NCBI GenBank assembly: GCA_030446305.1
Contig: JASUSA010000039.1
Location: forward strand, 1 to 33,971
DNA length: 33,971 nucleotides
Reading direction: 5' to 3'
From: Clostridiales bacterium
Lineage (GTDB): Bacteria; Bacillota; Clostridia; Peptostreptococcales; Acidaminobacteraceae
This document shows positions 7,857 through 16,293 of this stretch, in pieces (the stretch's first letter is position 1; each line of letters starts with the position of its first letter). A program made the translations under genes and the position numbers. Under the pieces are notes generated by a model. The model did no database searches and was not told where the DNA came from. It saw nothing but the letters and a program-made list of their open reading frames with translations.

Positions 7857-8930
7857 ATGGCATTTAATATTTTAGCGATTAATCCGGGGTCGACATCGAC
7901 AAAAATTGCAGTTTTTGAAGATGAAAAAGAAGTCTTTGAAACAACGATCAGGCATCCGAATGAAGTTATAGAGCAATATGCCTGCATATTTGATCAATAT
8001 GACTTTCGAAAGCAAATTATCATTGATACGCTCAAGGAAAAAGGTTTCGATCTTAACACACTAAATGCAGTTGTCGGCAGGGGTGGTTTGCTCAAACCGA
8101 TTAAAGGCGGCACTTATGCGGTCAATGAACCCATGTTGAAAGATTTAGAAAAAGGCGTTTTAGGCGAACACGCGTCCAATCTCGGCGGTATTATTGCAAA
8201 CGAAATCGCATCTCAGTATCATATTCCGGCGTTTATAGTAGACCCGGTAGTCGTGGATGAGATGACGGATGTCGCAAAAGTATCCGGGCTGGCAGGCGTT
8301 GATCGCATATCGATATTCCATGCACTCAATCAAAAAGCGGTTGCGCGACGATATGCCAAATCAATTGGCAAGCAATATCAGGACATTAACGTTATTATCG
8401 CACATTTAGGCGGCGGCATCTCAGTGGGAGCCCATCTAAAGGGCAGAGCTGTGGATGTCAACAATGCACTTGATGGCGATGGACCTTTTTCGCCTGAGCG
8501 CTCTGGCGGCATTCCAATTGGCACGCTGACGAAGATGTGCTTTTCAGGAGAATACACATTAGAGGAGATCAAGAAAAAAATTAAAGGCAAAGGCGGCTTG
8601 GTTTCCTATTTGAATTCAAATGACGGCAGAGAAGTTGAGGCGATGATTGCAAAAGGCGATGAAAATGCAAAGCGCATTTACGAAGCAATGGCCTATCAAG
8701 TTGCAAAAGAAATCGGTGCCTGTGCGACTGTTCTCAAAGGCGACGTGGATGCAATTATTCTCACTGGCGGATTGTCTTACAGCAAGATGTTGACAGAGTG
8801 GATTGCTGAGGCTGTTCGGTTCATTTCAGAAGTTGTCATCTACCCAGGAGAGGACGAAATGCGTGCATTGGCTCAAGGCGGTCTAAGAGTGCTTAAAGGA
8901 GAAGAATCACCACAAATTTATCAAGGCTAG
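7857..8930 (+). CDS. buk: butyrate kinase (branched-chain acid kinase)
   Basis: Converts acyl phosphate plus ADP to acid plus ATP, the energy-yielding last step. The 357-residue ASKHA-fold kinase begins [19 protein letters not shown] (phosphate 1 motif). It has [19 protein letters not shown], the adenosine and phosphate 2 segment [14 protein letters not shown], the conserved [15 protein letters not shown], and the C-terminal [16 protein letters not shown]. Length and motifs fit Buk rather than acetate kinase (about 400 residues). GGGGAGG lies before the ATG, and the gene is 40 bases behind ptb. Co-transcription with a 2-oxoacid oxidoreductase points to branched-chain acids, as in the bkd locus of Bacillus. 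Confidence 0.93.
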   Translation: MAFNILAINPGSTSTKIAVFEDEKEVFETTIRHPNEVIEQYACIFDQYDFRKQIIIDTLKEKGFDLNTLNAVVGRGGLLKPIKGGTYAVNEPMLKDLEKGVLGEHASNLGGIIANEIASQYHIPAFIVDPVVVDEMTDVAKVSGLAGVDRISIFHALNQKAVARRYAKSIGKQYQDINVIIAHLGGGISVGAHLKGRAVDVNNALDGDGPFSPERSGGIPIGTLTKMCFSGEYTLEEIKKKIKGKGGLVSYLNSNDGREVEAMIAKGDENAKRIYEAMAYQVAKEIGACATVLKGDVDAIILTGGLSYSKMLTEWIAEAVRFISEVVIYPGEDEMRALAQGGLRVLKGEESPQIYQG

Positions 8931-8946
8931 TGAAAGGTTGGTCAGG

Positions 8947-9633
8947 ATGGGATCAAATATTTCAAAAGATAAACGCATTCGAATCATTATTGGCCACTAC
9001 GGCAGCGGCAAAACAGAATTTGCCGTTAACTATGCGCTGGCGCTTAGTAAACTCGGCAAGCATGTTAGCTTGTGTGACCTCGATATTGTTAATCCTTATT
9101 TCAGGTCGAGAGAAAAAGCAGACATGCTTGAAGCAGCAGGCATTACAGTGATAAGTGGTGCCAGAAGGCATCAGGCCAATTTGGATATTCCCATGATCAG
9201 TGCGGCTATATTAGGGCCTTTGCAGCAGCCTGAAGAGCAGGTTATTTTGGATGTTGGCGGAGATTCAGTTGGCGCCAGAGTACTTGCGCGTTATCATCCC
9301 AATTTAAATGAAGGGGATTATGACATGTTCTGCGTCATTAACGCCAATCGCGAGCAGACGCAGGATGTTCAAGGTGTGTTGTCTCACATAAAAGCGATCG
9401 AAGCGACGGCGGGACTTAAAGTCACAGGGCTTATTAACAATACGCATATGCTTCGAGAAACGACGATAGAAGACGTCATGCGAGGGCAGGCGTTGTCAGA
9501 AGAAGTCTCCAAAATACTGGAGATACCAGTTAAGTATATTAGTACGCTTACATCTGTTGCAGCTCAGCTTGAAGATTCGCTGGCAGGTGAAATTTTCCCG
9601 ATAAGGATGGTTATGCGGGAAGACTGGATGTAA
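8947..9633 (+). CDS. P-loop ATPase of the ptb-buk-vor operon
   Basis: A 228-residue SIMIBI-like P-loop protein. Walker A GHYGSGKTEFA lies at about residues 16-26, then VSLCDLDIVNPYFRSREKADML, where DLD plus a deviant switch-like stretch recalls MinD/ParA or CobQ-type ATPases. A Walker-B-like VILDVGGDSVGAR follows, and later INANREQTQ and LINNTHML. It has no cysteine cluster. Function is not established; its place between buk and the ferredoxin subunit suggests help in assembling or activating the oxidoreductase. I prefer ATG 8947 (AAAGG at 8933-8937, nine-base spacing) over TTG 8938, whose codon touches that site. Confidence 0.75.
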   Translation: MGSNISKDKRIRIIIGHYGSGKTEFAVNYALALSKLGKHVSLCDLDIVNPYFRSREKADMLEAAGITVISGARRHQANLDIPMISAAILGPLQQPEEQVILDVGGDSVGARVLARYHPNLNEGDYDMFCVINANREQTQDVQGVLSHIKAIEATAGLKVTGLINNTHMLRETTIEDVMRGQALSEEVSKILEIPVKYISTLTSVAAQLEDSLAGEIFPIRMVMREDWM

Positions 9634-9665
9634 CGTACTGAATAAAAAGATAGGAGGTAAGGCAA

Positions 9666-9884
9666 GTGGCGGTAAAAGGTAAGGTTACATTTAACGTGGA
9701 TATTTGTAAAGGGTGTGCACTGTGTACGACAGCTTGCCCGGTCAAAATTATTTCAATGGACACAAAGGTTATCAATGCAAAAGGGTATCACCCTGCTGCT
9801 GTTACAGACCCGGACAAATGCATTGGATGTGCAAATTGTGCGATGATCTGTCCGGACTGTGTCATCACTGTTGAAAGATTTTAA
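9666..9884 (+). CDS. 2-oxoacid:ferredoxin oxidoreductase, delta (2[4Fe-4S] ferredoxin) subunit
   Basis: A 72-residue ferredoxin with two full cluster motifs, CKGCALCTTACPVK and CIGCANCAMICPD. It carries electrons from the thiamine site of the complex to soluble ferredoxin. The start is GTG 9666, fixed by AGGAGGT at 9653-9659; no ATG is available nearby. It sits 17 bases before the alpha subunit, in the delta-alpha-beta-gamma order seen in four-subunit KOR/VOR enzymes. Confidence 0.9.
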   Translation: MAVKGKVTFNVDICKGCALCTTACPVKIISMDTKVINAKGYHPAAVTDPDKCIGCANCAMICPDCVITVERF

Positions 9885-9901
9885 AGGGAGGTTAGGAAGC
9901 A

Positions 9902-10966
9902 ATGGCTAAAATACTGATGAAAGGTAACGAAGCAATAGGGGCGGCAGCGATTAAAGCGGGCTGTAAGTACTTTTTCGGATACCCTATTACACCTCAGAAT
10001 GAAGTACCGGAGTATATGTCCAGAGAATTGCCTAAAAACGGCGGCGTCTTTTTACAGGCAGAAAGTGAAGTTGCGGCCATTAACATGGTCTATGGTGCAT
10101 CGGGCTGCGGCGCTCGTGTTATGACATCTTCTTCATCTCCGGGGATTGCACTGAAACAGGAAGGGATTACTTATATTGCAGGTGCAGAACTGCCGTGTGT
10201 CATCGTCAATATCGTAAGGGGCGGCCCTGGATTAGGCGGGATACAGCCTGCTCAGTCTGATTATAATCAAGTGACGAGAGGCGGCGGTAATGGCGACTAC
10301 AAATTGCTCGTATTGGCACCGGCTAACCTGCAGGAAATGGTTGATTTGATGCAGGAAGCATTTGATGCAGCTGATTACTATCGAAATCCCGTAATGCTCG
10401 TCGGCGACGGTATGATCGGCCAAATGATGGAACCTGTTGAATTTAGAGAGATTAAAACGAAATACACATTATCTGAAAAAACATGGGCGACGACTGGTAC
10501 AAAAGGTCAAAGACCACACAACATAATCAATTCGCTGTTCCTTGATCCGGCACAGCTTGAAGAACACAATCATAAACTTCAAAAAAAATATGACGATATG
10601 AAAGCCAATGAAGTTCGCTATGAATCGGTTGGTGTCGAAGATGCAGATATCGTACTCGTCGCCTATGGCACAACTTCCAGAATCGTACGCAATGCGATTG
10701 CGACACTGAAAGAAGAAGGCATTAAAGCGGGACTCATTAGACCGATTTCGCTATGGCCGTTCCCAATGGCAGCATTTGACGCAATTCCAGAAACCTGTAA
10801 AGCCATTGTTTCTGTTGAAATGTCAATGGGCCAAATGATTGATGATATCAAGATTGCTTCAAATGGCAGATGGGCTGTTGATTTTTATGGACGCTCAGGC
10901 GGTATGATTCCGACGCCGGATGGCATTGTAGCGAAAGTCAAAGAAATCATGGGAGGTGTTAAATAA
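9902..10966 (+). CDS. vorB: 2-oxoacid:ferredoxin oxidoreductase, alpha subunit (VorB-like)
   Basis: A 354-residue alpha subunit combining the pyrimidine-binding domain of thiamine diphosphate enzymes with a C-terminal transketolase-like domain. Visible features are MKGNEAIGAAAIKAGCKYFFGYPITPQ-type opening residues, QAESEVAAINMVYGASGCG with its conserved Glu, and GPGLGGIQPAQSDYNQVTRGGG. A late ADIVLVAYGTTSRIVRNAI strand begins the C-terminal domain. The family oxidises 2-oxoacids to acyl-CoA with ferredoxin reduction. Sequence style and the ptb-buk context favour 2-oxoisovalerate (branched-chain) over 2-oxoglutarate, but indolepyruvate-type or broader specificity is possible. GGGAGG precedes the ATG. 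The stop shares one base with the next start. Confidence 0.88.
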   Translation: MAKILMKGNEAIGAAAIKAGCKYFFGYPITPQNEVPEYMSRELPKNGGVFLQAESEVAAINMVYGASGCGARVMTSSSSPGIALKQEGITYIAGAELPCVIVNIVRGGPGLGGIQPAQSDYNQVTRGGGNGDYKLLVLAPANLQEMVDLMQEAFDAADYYRNPVMLVGDGMIGQMMEPVEFREIKTKYTLSEKTWATTGTKGQRPHNIINSLFLDPAQLEEHNHKLQKKYDDMKANEVRYESVGVEDADIVLVAYGTTSRIVRNAIATLKEEGIKAGLIRPISLWPFPMAAFDAIPETCKAIVSVEMSMGQMIDDIKIASNGRWAVDFYGRSGGMIPTPDGIVAKVKEIMGGVK

Positions 10967-11709
10967 TGGCTGTGGTTTTTCAAAAAACAAAGGGTCTTTT
11001 AGACAATCAAACACATTATTGCCCAGGTTGTACCCATGGGATTATCCATCGACTGGTGGCAGAGGTATTGGAAGAACTCGATGTATTAGGCGATACCATT
11101 GCGGTTGCACCGGTGGGCTGTTCAACACTGGCATATGATTATTTCAATATGGATATACATCAAGCGGCACACGGCCGTGCACCGGCTGTAGCAACAGGCA
11201 TTAAACGCGTTCAACCGGATAAAGTCGTCTTTACCTATCAAGGTGACGGGGATCTCGCTTCCATTGGTACGGCAGAGATTATTCATGCTGCACATCGCGG
11301 TGAAAAAATCACGACGATCTTTGTCAACAACGCCATTTATGGCATGACAGGCGGTCAAATGGCGCCAACGACGTTGATTGGTCAACGTGCCACAACAGCA
11401 CCACTTGGCAGAACCGTTGAGCATTCCGGCATGCCGCTGAAAGTATCTGAAATGCTTGCGACGATTAATGGTGCGGCTTTTGTCGAACGCGTATCGGTCG
11501 ATTCACCTGCGAATATTCGCAAAGCTAAAAAAGCGATTAAGGAAGCGTTTGAATGTCAAATCGCACGAAAAGGTTTCTCCATCGTAGAAGTGCTGTCAAC
11601 TTGTCCGACCAACTGGGGCCTAACACCAATTGACGCCATTAAATGGCTTCAAGACAATATGATTCCATATTATCCGATTGGCAACCTCAGAAGACCAGAG
11701 GAGGTGTAA
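10966..11709 (+). CDS. 2-oxoacid:ferredoxin oxidoreductase, beta (TPP-binding) subunit
   Basis: A 247-residue thiamine-diphosphate subunit. THYCPGCTHGIIHR is the usual N-terminal cysteine motif. GDGDLASIGTAEIIHAAHRG begins the TPP/Mg site (GDG), followed by the companion Asn in IFVNNAIYGMTGGQ. PTTLIGQRATTAPLGRT follows. It cleaves the oxoacid carboxylate and passes electrons to the delta subunit. TAATG overlap with the alpha gene indicates translational coupling. Named vorA or korB in various genomes. Confidence 0.9.
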   Translation: MAVVFQKTKGLLDNQTHYCPGCTHGIIHRLVAEVLEELDVLGDTIAVAPVGCSTLAYDYFNMDIHQAAHGRAPAVATGIKRVQPDKVVFTYQGDGDLASIGTAEIIHAAHRGEKITTIFVNNAIYGMTGGQMAPTTLIGQRATTAPLGRTVEHSGMPLKVSEMLATINGAAFVERVSVDSPANIRKAKKAIKEAFECQIARKGFSIVEVLSTCPTNWGLTPIDAIKWLQDNMIPYYPIGNLRRPEEV

Positions 11710-11711
11710 TC

Positions 11712-12260
11712 ATGTTGAATGAAAAAGTAATTTGCGCTGGATTTGGCGGACAAGGCGTTATGCTCATGGGGCAGCTGATTTCATATGCTGGGATGATTGA
11801 AGGCAAAGAAGTGTCTTGGCTGCCTTCATATGGCCCTGAAATGCGTGGAGGGACTGCAAATTGTGCGGTGATGGTTTCAGATAAACCAATCGGTTCACCT
11901 GTTATCACAGACAATGCGACGACGGCAATTATCATGAATCTACCTTCACTTGATAAATTTGAAGCAGATGTTATCGGAGGCGGCAATCTTTTGATAAACA
12001 GTTCGTTGATTGAAAAGAAAGCGTCTCGAGATGATTTAAATGTTTACTATGTGCCTGCAAATGAAATTGCCAATGACCTCGGCAATTTAAAGACAGCAAA
12101 CATGGTTATGCTTGGCGCTTATCTGGAACTCACAAAAGCAGTTGATATTGAATCGGTACTGAGTGCGCTGAAAAAAACGCTGGGTGATGCAAAAGCACAT
12201 TTGATTGATATCAACCGCGAAGCAATCAAAAGAGGTGCAGAAGCAGTAAAAGCATCTTAA
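11712..12260 (+). CDS. 2-oxoacid:ferredoxin oxidoreductase, gamma subunit
   Basis: A 182-residue gamma (POR_C-type) subunit. It opens with VICAGFGGQGVMLMGQLISY, the glycine-rich signature of the family, and contains SWLPSYGPEMRGGTANCAVM, the conserved stretch in the CoA-binding/interface domain. I begin it at ATG 11712 (GGAGGT just upstream) because the longer in-frame extension lies inside the beta-subunit gene. It is the last gene of the operon; the first good terminator is at 12499. Confidence 0.88.
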   Translation: MLNEKVICAGFGGQGVMLMGQLISYAGMIEGKEVSWLPSYGPEMRGGTANCAVMVSDKPIGSPVITDNATTAIIMNLPSLDKFEADVIGGGNLLINSSLIEKKASRDDLNVYYVPANEIANDLGNLKTANMVMLGAYLELTKAVDIESVLSALKKTLGDAKAHLIDINREAIKRGAEAVKAS

Positions 12261-12498
12261 TGGTTACAATTGATAAGTGTGCAAACAAGATGATCTCCTG
12301 ATGCACCAAGTGAATAAAAAGAGAACGTGGTGCACCATCTTTCACGATGTTTTACCGCAATATGTCAAAGTACCGTAGTAGTGATGTTGTGATGAAAGAT
12401 TAGCATTTGAATATTGTGATTTCCTGAGCAAAGCACTTTTTAGGAATAAGCTTTAAGGAATAAGTTTTAAGGAATTTAATGCATTAAGTGTTTTGAAG
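12261..12498. other. non-coding spacer with small repeats
   Basis: No gene is seen. It holds an inverted pair TGCACCA/TGGTGCA (12302-12334), the second arm of which is itself inside the palindrome TGGTGCACCA (12328-12337). It also holds 2.7 tandem copies of a 14-base unit (AGGAATAAGCTTTA) at 12442-12479. The end of the stretch before 12424 (CATTTGAATATTGTGATTTCC) faintly resembles the end of repeat family 1. Confidence 0.5.
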
Positions 12499-12527
12499 AA
12501 GAGATTGGCCAGTCCAATCTCTTTTTT
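12499..12527 (+). terminator. intrinsic terminator of the ptb-vor operon
   Basis: A perfect ten-base stem AAGAGATTGG/CCAATCTCTT with a five-base loop, ending in six T. It lies about 240 bases after the gamma-subunit stop. Confidence 0.85.
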
Positions 12528-12586
12528 AATATACCGTTGCGATGTTCTGCAGCAATGTACTAAATATTTCGAAATAGTGACAATGA

Positions 12587-12615
12587 TTGAATCGACTTAT
12601 GATTTGTGAGATAAT
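12587..12615 (+). promoter_or_regulatory. sigma-A-type promoter for the GDT1-family gene
   Basis: TTGAAT at 12587-12592, 17 bases, GATAAT at 12610-12615. The leader is only about 25 bases, too short for a manganese (yybP-ykoY) riboswitch. Confidence 0.65.
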
Positions 12616-12647
12616 AAAGTGCAATAAAAATAGAAGGGGTTTTTGTA

Positions 12648-13667
12648 ATGCAAGATTTTTTACAGGCATTTGCGTTGATTTTCGTTGCGGAAATGGGGGA
12701 CAAGACGCAAATCATGGCAATGGCATTTGCGACGAGATATAAAATATCACATATCCTGCTTGGCGTTGGCATTGGCGCGTTTTTAAATCATGGGCTTGCG
12801 ATTATGCTGGGCTCATTGCTGAACCGATATATTCCGATTGAAGCATTACAACTGGTAGCAGGTGTGTTGTTTGTGGCTTTTGGACTATTATCACTTTCGA
12901 TCTCTGAAGAAGATGAAGAGTCAGCGAAAACGAATAAATATGGCGCGATCGCTACGGTTGCAATGTCATTTTTTCTAGGCGAACTAGGTGATAAAACGCA
13001 GTTGACAGCACTGACACTTTCAACACAGGCTCAATTGCCGCTTATGACATTGATGGGAACGGTTTCCGGGATGGTCGTAGTGAGTTCAGTTGGTATTTTT
13101 ATTGGTGCGAAGTTAGGGGATCGCATCCCTGAACATATGATTCGATTGGGCTCATTCATAATTTTTATGCTCTTTGGACTCAATAAAATATTTACTTCAT
13201 CCTATGTACAGAGTATGGGAAGTACTTTTACATGGATACTCATTTTGATGATCGCACTATTGACCGTTTATCGATTTATTATTTTTAGAAGGCAAATTAT
13301 CGAAATATCCGTATCGGCTTTGCGCAAGAAGGCAAAAGATTTGAAGGCATACACAGAGCGCATCCAAAACGGTATTGATCAGCTTTGCCAAGGCTGCGAT
13401 GTTTGCAGAGATATGGGCTGTGTCGTAGGGTATATGCGCGGGGTGCTTGCTGAACGTATGAAACCGGGCGAAATTGACTCGAATTATTTGGAAATGCTGC
13501 ATAATCAGAATTTTGATCCGGATAAGGCAAAAGTGATTAGTGTTATGATTAATGAATACTTTGAGAAGTATCCAGATGAACGTGAAACGAATTGGCAGTT
13601 ACAGACGGTACAAAAAGTACTTGAAAAAATTATAGAAAAGAATACAATACAGTTTAGTATGAAATAA
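12648..13667 (+). CDS. TMEM165/GDT1 (UPF0016) family cation transporter with C-terminal extension
   Basis: A 339-residue membrane protein. The first 200 residues carry the duplicated family signature E-x-G-D-K-T-Q twice, EMGDKTQ at about residue 15 and ELGDKTQ at about residue 112, within six predicted helices. The family exchanges Mn2+ or Ca2+ for protons. Bacterial members are usually about 190-220 residues. Here a further helix (FTWILILMIALLTVYRFIIF) and a soluble tail of roughly 115 residues follow, including CQGCDVCRDMGC. That tail could bind a metal or iron-sulfur group, or gate transport; this is inference. AGAAGGGG precedes the ATG. glmM follows after 54 bases without a clear terminator and may be co-transcribed. 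Confidence 0.85.
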   Translation: MQDFLQAFALIFVAEMGDKTQIMAMAFATRYKISHILLGVGIGAFLNHGLAIMLGSLLNRYIPIEALQLVAGVLFVAFGLLSLSISEEDEESAKTNKYGAIATVAMSFFLGELGDKTQLTALTLSTQAQLPLMTLMGTVSGMVVVSSVGIFIGAKLGDRIPEHMIRLGSFIIFMLFGLNKIFTSSYVQSMGSTFTWILILMIALLTVYRFIIFRRQIIEISVSALRKKAKDLKAYTERIQNGIDQLCQGCDVCRDMGCVVGYMRGVLAERMKPGEIDSNYLEMLHNQNFDPDKAKVISVMINEYFEKYPDERETNWQLQTVQKVLEKIIEKNTIQFSMK

Positions 13668-13721
13668 ATGGCTTGTACGCCATTGGTTGCGATAAACAAA
13701 GAATGAATTGGGGTGGCGTAA

Positions 13722-15059
13722 ATGGCAAGACTTTTTGGAACAGATGGCGTTAGAGGCATCGCGAACACAGAATTAACAGTAGAATTGGCAATGCAACTGG
13801 GAAAATACGGTGCGCATCTGATCACGAAAGGCAAAGAAAATGGCATGATCCTTGTGGGAAAGGATACTAGAATTTCGGGTGATATGCTGGAATCGGCATT
13901 GATCGCCGGCATATTATCGACGGGTTGTAATGTTGTAAGACTTGGTATCATTCCGACGCCGGCTGTTGCTAAACTCATTAGAATTTTAAATGCAGATGCC
14001 GGCGTCATGATATCGGCATCTCATAATCCCGTGGCATTCAACGGCATTAAATTTTTTGATGAAAATGGTTTTAAACTGCGAGATGCACTTGAAGATGAAA
14101 TTGAAGATGCAATACGAGAAAAAAGGGTGATCGACGGTACCCGGATAGGTGTGATGACTGATTATGATCAGGCAGAACACGATTATATTAAAGAGACGCT
14201 CAAAGCAGTAACGGGATTATCACTTGAAGGCATAAAGGTAGCGCTGGACTGTGCTAACGGTTCGGCATCTTTTGTGGCTCCAATGGCGCTTAATCAACTG
14301 GGTGCCAAGGTGTATGCGATCCATCACGAACCGGATGGCTACAATATTAATGAGGGCTGCGGTTCGACACACTTAAGTAATTTACAAACGTTTGTGAAGA
14401 CAATCAATGCAGATGTCGGCATTGCTTTTGACGGTGATGCCGATCGCATGCTGGCCATTGACGAACACGGTGACATCATTGATGGCGATAAAATAATGGC
14501 GATCTGTGCCAAAGCGATGAAGGCAAAAGAAGTATTACCTGAAGATACGGTAGTTTCAACGGTTATGAGTAATTTAGGGTTTGATATCGCATTAAGGGAA
14601 CATGCACTCAATGCTGTTAAAACGCAAGTCGGGGACCGTTATGTATTGGAAGAAATGCTCGCGAACGGTTACGCATTAGGTGGTGAGCAGTCGGGGCATA
14701 TTATCTTTCTAAAGCATAATACAACTGGAGATGGTTTACTGACAGCGGTTAAACTTTTAGAAGTTATGAAACAGACTGGAGAATCCGCTTCGGAATTGGC
14801 GACGATTATGAAGGTATACCCACAAGTCCTCGTCAATGCAAAAGTAGCCAATCACAAGAAACATTTGTATCTTCAGAATGATTTGATCAAACAGGAAATT
14901 ATGACCCTTGAAGCGGATTTCCACGGCAAGGGACGCGTATTGGTAAGACCTTCCGGCACCGAACCGCTGGTCAGGGTTATGATTGAAGGCGAATGTCAGG
15001 AACAGCTGGAAACAGCGGCAAAGACATTGGCTGCATTAATAGAACGAGAATTGAGCTGA
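13722..15059 (+). CDS. glmM: phosphoglucosamine mutase GlmM
   Basis: Interconverts glucosamine-6-phosphate and glucosamine-1-phosphate for UDP-GlcNAc and peptidoglycan synthesis. The 445 residues match the family. RLFGTDGVRGIAN opens the protein; the phosphorylated serine is Ser100 in MISASHNPVAFNGIK; the metal loop is FDGDADRML; the sugar loop is GGEQSGHI; the C-terminal phosphate loop is RPSGTEPLVRVM. The product of glmS (25179) is its substrate. A weak GGGGTGG stands before the ATG. In many Firmicutes glmM is the third gene of cdaA-cdaR-glmM and GlmM binds CdaA; the separation here does not exclude that contact. Confidence 0.96.
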   Translation: MARLFGTDGVRGIANTELTVELAMQLGKYGAHLITKGKENGMILVGKDTRISGDMLESALIAGILSTGCNVVRLGIIPTPAVAKLIRILNADAGVMISASHNPVAFNGIKFFDENGFKLRDALEDEIEDAIREKRVIDGTRIGVMTDYDQAEHDYIKETLKAVTGLSLEGIKVALDCANGSASFVAPMALNQLGAKVYAIHHEPDGYNINEGCGSTHLSNLQTFVKTINADVGIAFDGDADRMLAIDEHGDIIDGDKIMAICAKAMKAKEVLPEDTVVSTVMSNLGFDIALREHALNAVKTQVGDRYVLEEMLANGYALGGEQSGHIIFLKHNTTGDGLLTAVKLLEVMKQTGESASELATIMKVYPQVLVNAKVANHKKHLYLQNDLIKQEIMTLEADFHGKGRVLVRPSGTEPLVRVMIEGECQEQLETAAKTLAALIERELS

Positions 15060-15064
15060 CGCCC

Positions 15065-15105
15065 AAAAACGCCTGTTTCTCTAAATTGGAGAAAGCAGGC
15101 GTTTT
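15065..15105. terminator. strong terminator after glmM
   Basis: Arms AAAACGCCTG/CAGGCGTTTT extended by TTTCTC/GAGAAA with one bulged G. AT tracts on both sides make it usable in both directions, which suits the convergent mnmH gene. Confidence 0.85.
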
Positions 15106-15183
15106 ATGTTTAATATAATTTTCGGTATGATGAGGTCAATGCCCGAAAATTTACGATAGATATGCCGCTGATTATTGTTATGC

Positions 15184-16227
15184 TCACAAAGAGGCGGCGT
15201 GTGTTGTATCATACCATTGTGCGAGTGCGTTGATTCCAGATTCATCTGTCTCAGCTTGAATACTCAAATCATATACATAATTTTTGATGCTCTTTTGATA
15301 GATCGGATCATAATGCTTGGTTAAAATGTCTGCCACAAAGGCTTCATACTGTGCAGACTGGAGTTCTTCTGCCATACGGGTGTAAGCTTCCTTTGAAAGA
15401 TAAGGCCTGATCCTGTCAAATGCCGGCCAAATGAGGGGTTCAAAATTTTCGGCACCACAGTACTCATCGATTAAGGCCTTGATTCGATTTTCCAAATTGC
15501 GCTGAACCATGATGTGTTCGCCAGATCGGATGGCTTCAAAGAGCTTTGGCGGGACATAGATGCTGCCGATACGTTTGCTTTCAGATTCCACAAAGGCATA
15601 TTCAGCAGGTGATGCAGCGAGTTGGTGAAAAACGGTGTTTTCAAACATCTGCATGCGCTGAATTTCGTTTGTTCCAATGGCGCCGAGATGTGATCCTTTG
15701 TGATTGGCTGCTCCTTCAAGGTCTAGAACCGGATAGCCTTTGCGCATAAGCCCTGTTAACAGCTTTGTTTTGCCAACGCCCGTAAGACCGTGTACCATAA
15801 TGAATTTTGGATATTTTGACGGTGTATCTAAATAGTCCAAAACTTGATGCCGGTAGTTTTTGTAGCCGCCGTCAAGGCAATGAACATTCTCGCCTATGCC
15901 CTGCAGCAATTGTGTAATGGAACGACTGCGAAAGCCGCCCCGTGCACAGTAAAATGCAATGGCTGCATCTGGTGACTCAGCTTTTATCCTGCAGATCGCG
16001 TCAAAGTAGTCAATAACTTTGCCGGAAGCGACCTTGAGTCCTAAGCGCTTGGCTTCCTCAACGGAGACTTGTTTGTAAAGTGTGCCGACATCATGACGTT
16101 CCTGATCGTTTAAAATGGGCATATTGACGGCACCGACAATATGACCTTGCTCGAACTCACTTTCACTTCGAACATCTATATAGTAAATATTTTGACGTGT
16201 AACGTCAAAGGGTATTTTTAATGCCAT
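15184..16227 (-). CDS. mnmH: tRNA 2-selenouridine synthase MnmH (SelU)
   Basis: Replaces sulfur by selenium, via a geranylated intermediate, in the wobble 2-thiouridine of tRNAs for Lys, Glu and Gln. The 347-residue protein has an N-terminal rhodanese domain with the catalytic cysteine in FYCARGGFRSRS (about residue 93). A P-loop domain follows, with Walker A HGLTGVGKTKLL (about residues 147-158) and LDLEGAANHKGSHLGAIG, the characteristic MnmH stretch. AGGAGG lies before the ATG. It implies a selenophosphate supply (SelD) elsewhere in the genome. It lies downstream of the receptor-like gene but a terminator separates them. Confidence 0.92.
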   Translation of the reverse strand: MALKIPFDVTRQNIYYIDVRSESEFEQGHIVGAVNMPILNDQERHDVGTLYKQVSVEEAKRLGLKVASGKVIDYFDAICRIKAESPDAAIAFYCARGGFRSRSITQLLQGIGENVHCLDGGYKNYRHQVLDYLDTPSKYPKFIMVHGLTGVGKTKLLTGLMRKGYPVLDLEGAANHKGSHLGAIGTNEIQRMQMFENTVFHQLAASPAEYAFVESESKRIGSIYVPPKLFEAIRSGEHIMVQRNLENRIKALIDEYCGAENFEPLIWPAFDRIRPYLSKEAYTRMAEELQSAQYEAFVADILTKHYDPIYQKSIKNYVYDLSIQAETDESGINALAQWYDTTHAASL

Positions 16228-16262
16228 TTGGTTCGCCTCCTAAATCCAATCCTATTCTAACA

Positions 16263-16293
16263 CAAAAAAAACATCCTAACTAGGATGCTTTTT
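16263..16293 (-). terminator. terminator of the receptor-like gene
   Basis: Read on the minus strand, a GCATCCTA/TAGGATG hairpin is followed by eight T. The gene's TAG stop lies inside the stem, so the coding sequence runs into its own terminator. Confidence 0.75.

Noticed and set aside
7857..8930. Acetate kinase instead of butyrate kinase
   Set aside because: The protein is about 40 residues shorter than acetate kinase and has the Buk-type [15 protein letters not shown] segment next to ptb.
8938..8946. TTG start for the P-loop ATPase
   Set aside because: The AAAGG site ends directly at this codon; ATG 8947 has proper spacing.
9902..12260. Pyruvate:ferredoxin oxidoreductase
   Set aside because: The alpha subunit style and the ptb-buk operon fit a 2-oxoisovalerate or related oxidoreductase better; substrate specificity remains inferred.
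12528..12647. yybP-ykoY manganese riboswitch before the GDT1 gene
   Set aside because: The promoter lies too close to the start codon and no riboswitch core was seen.
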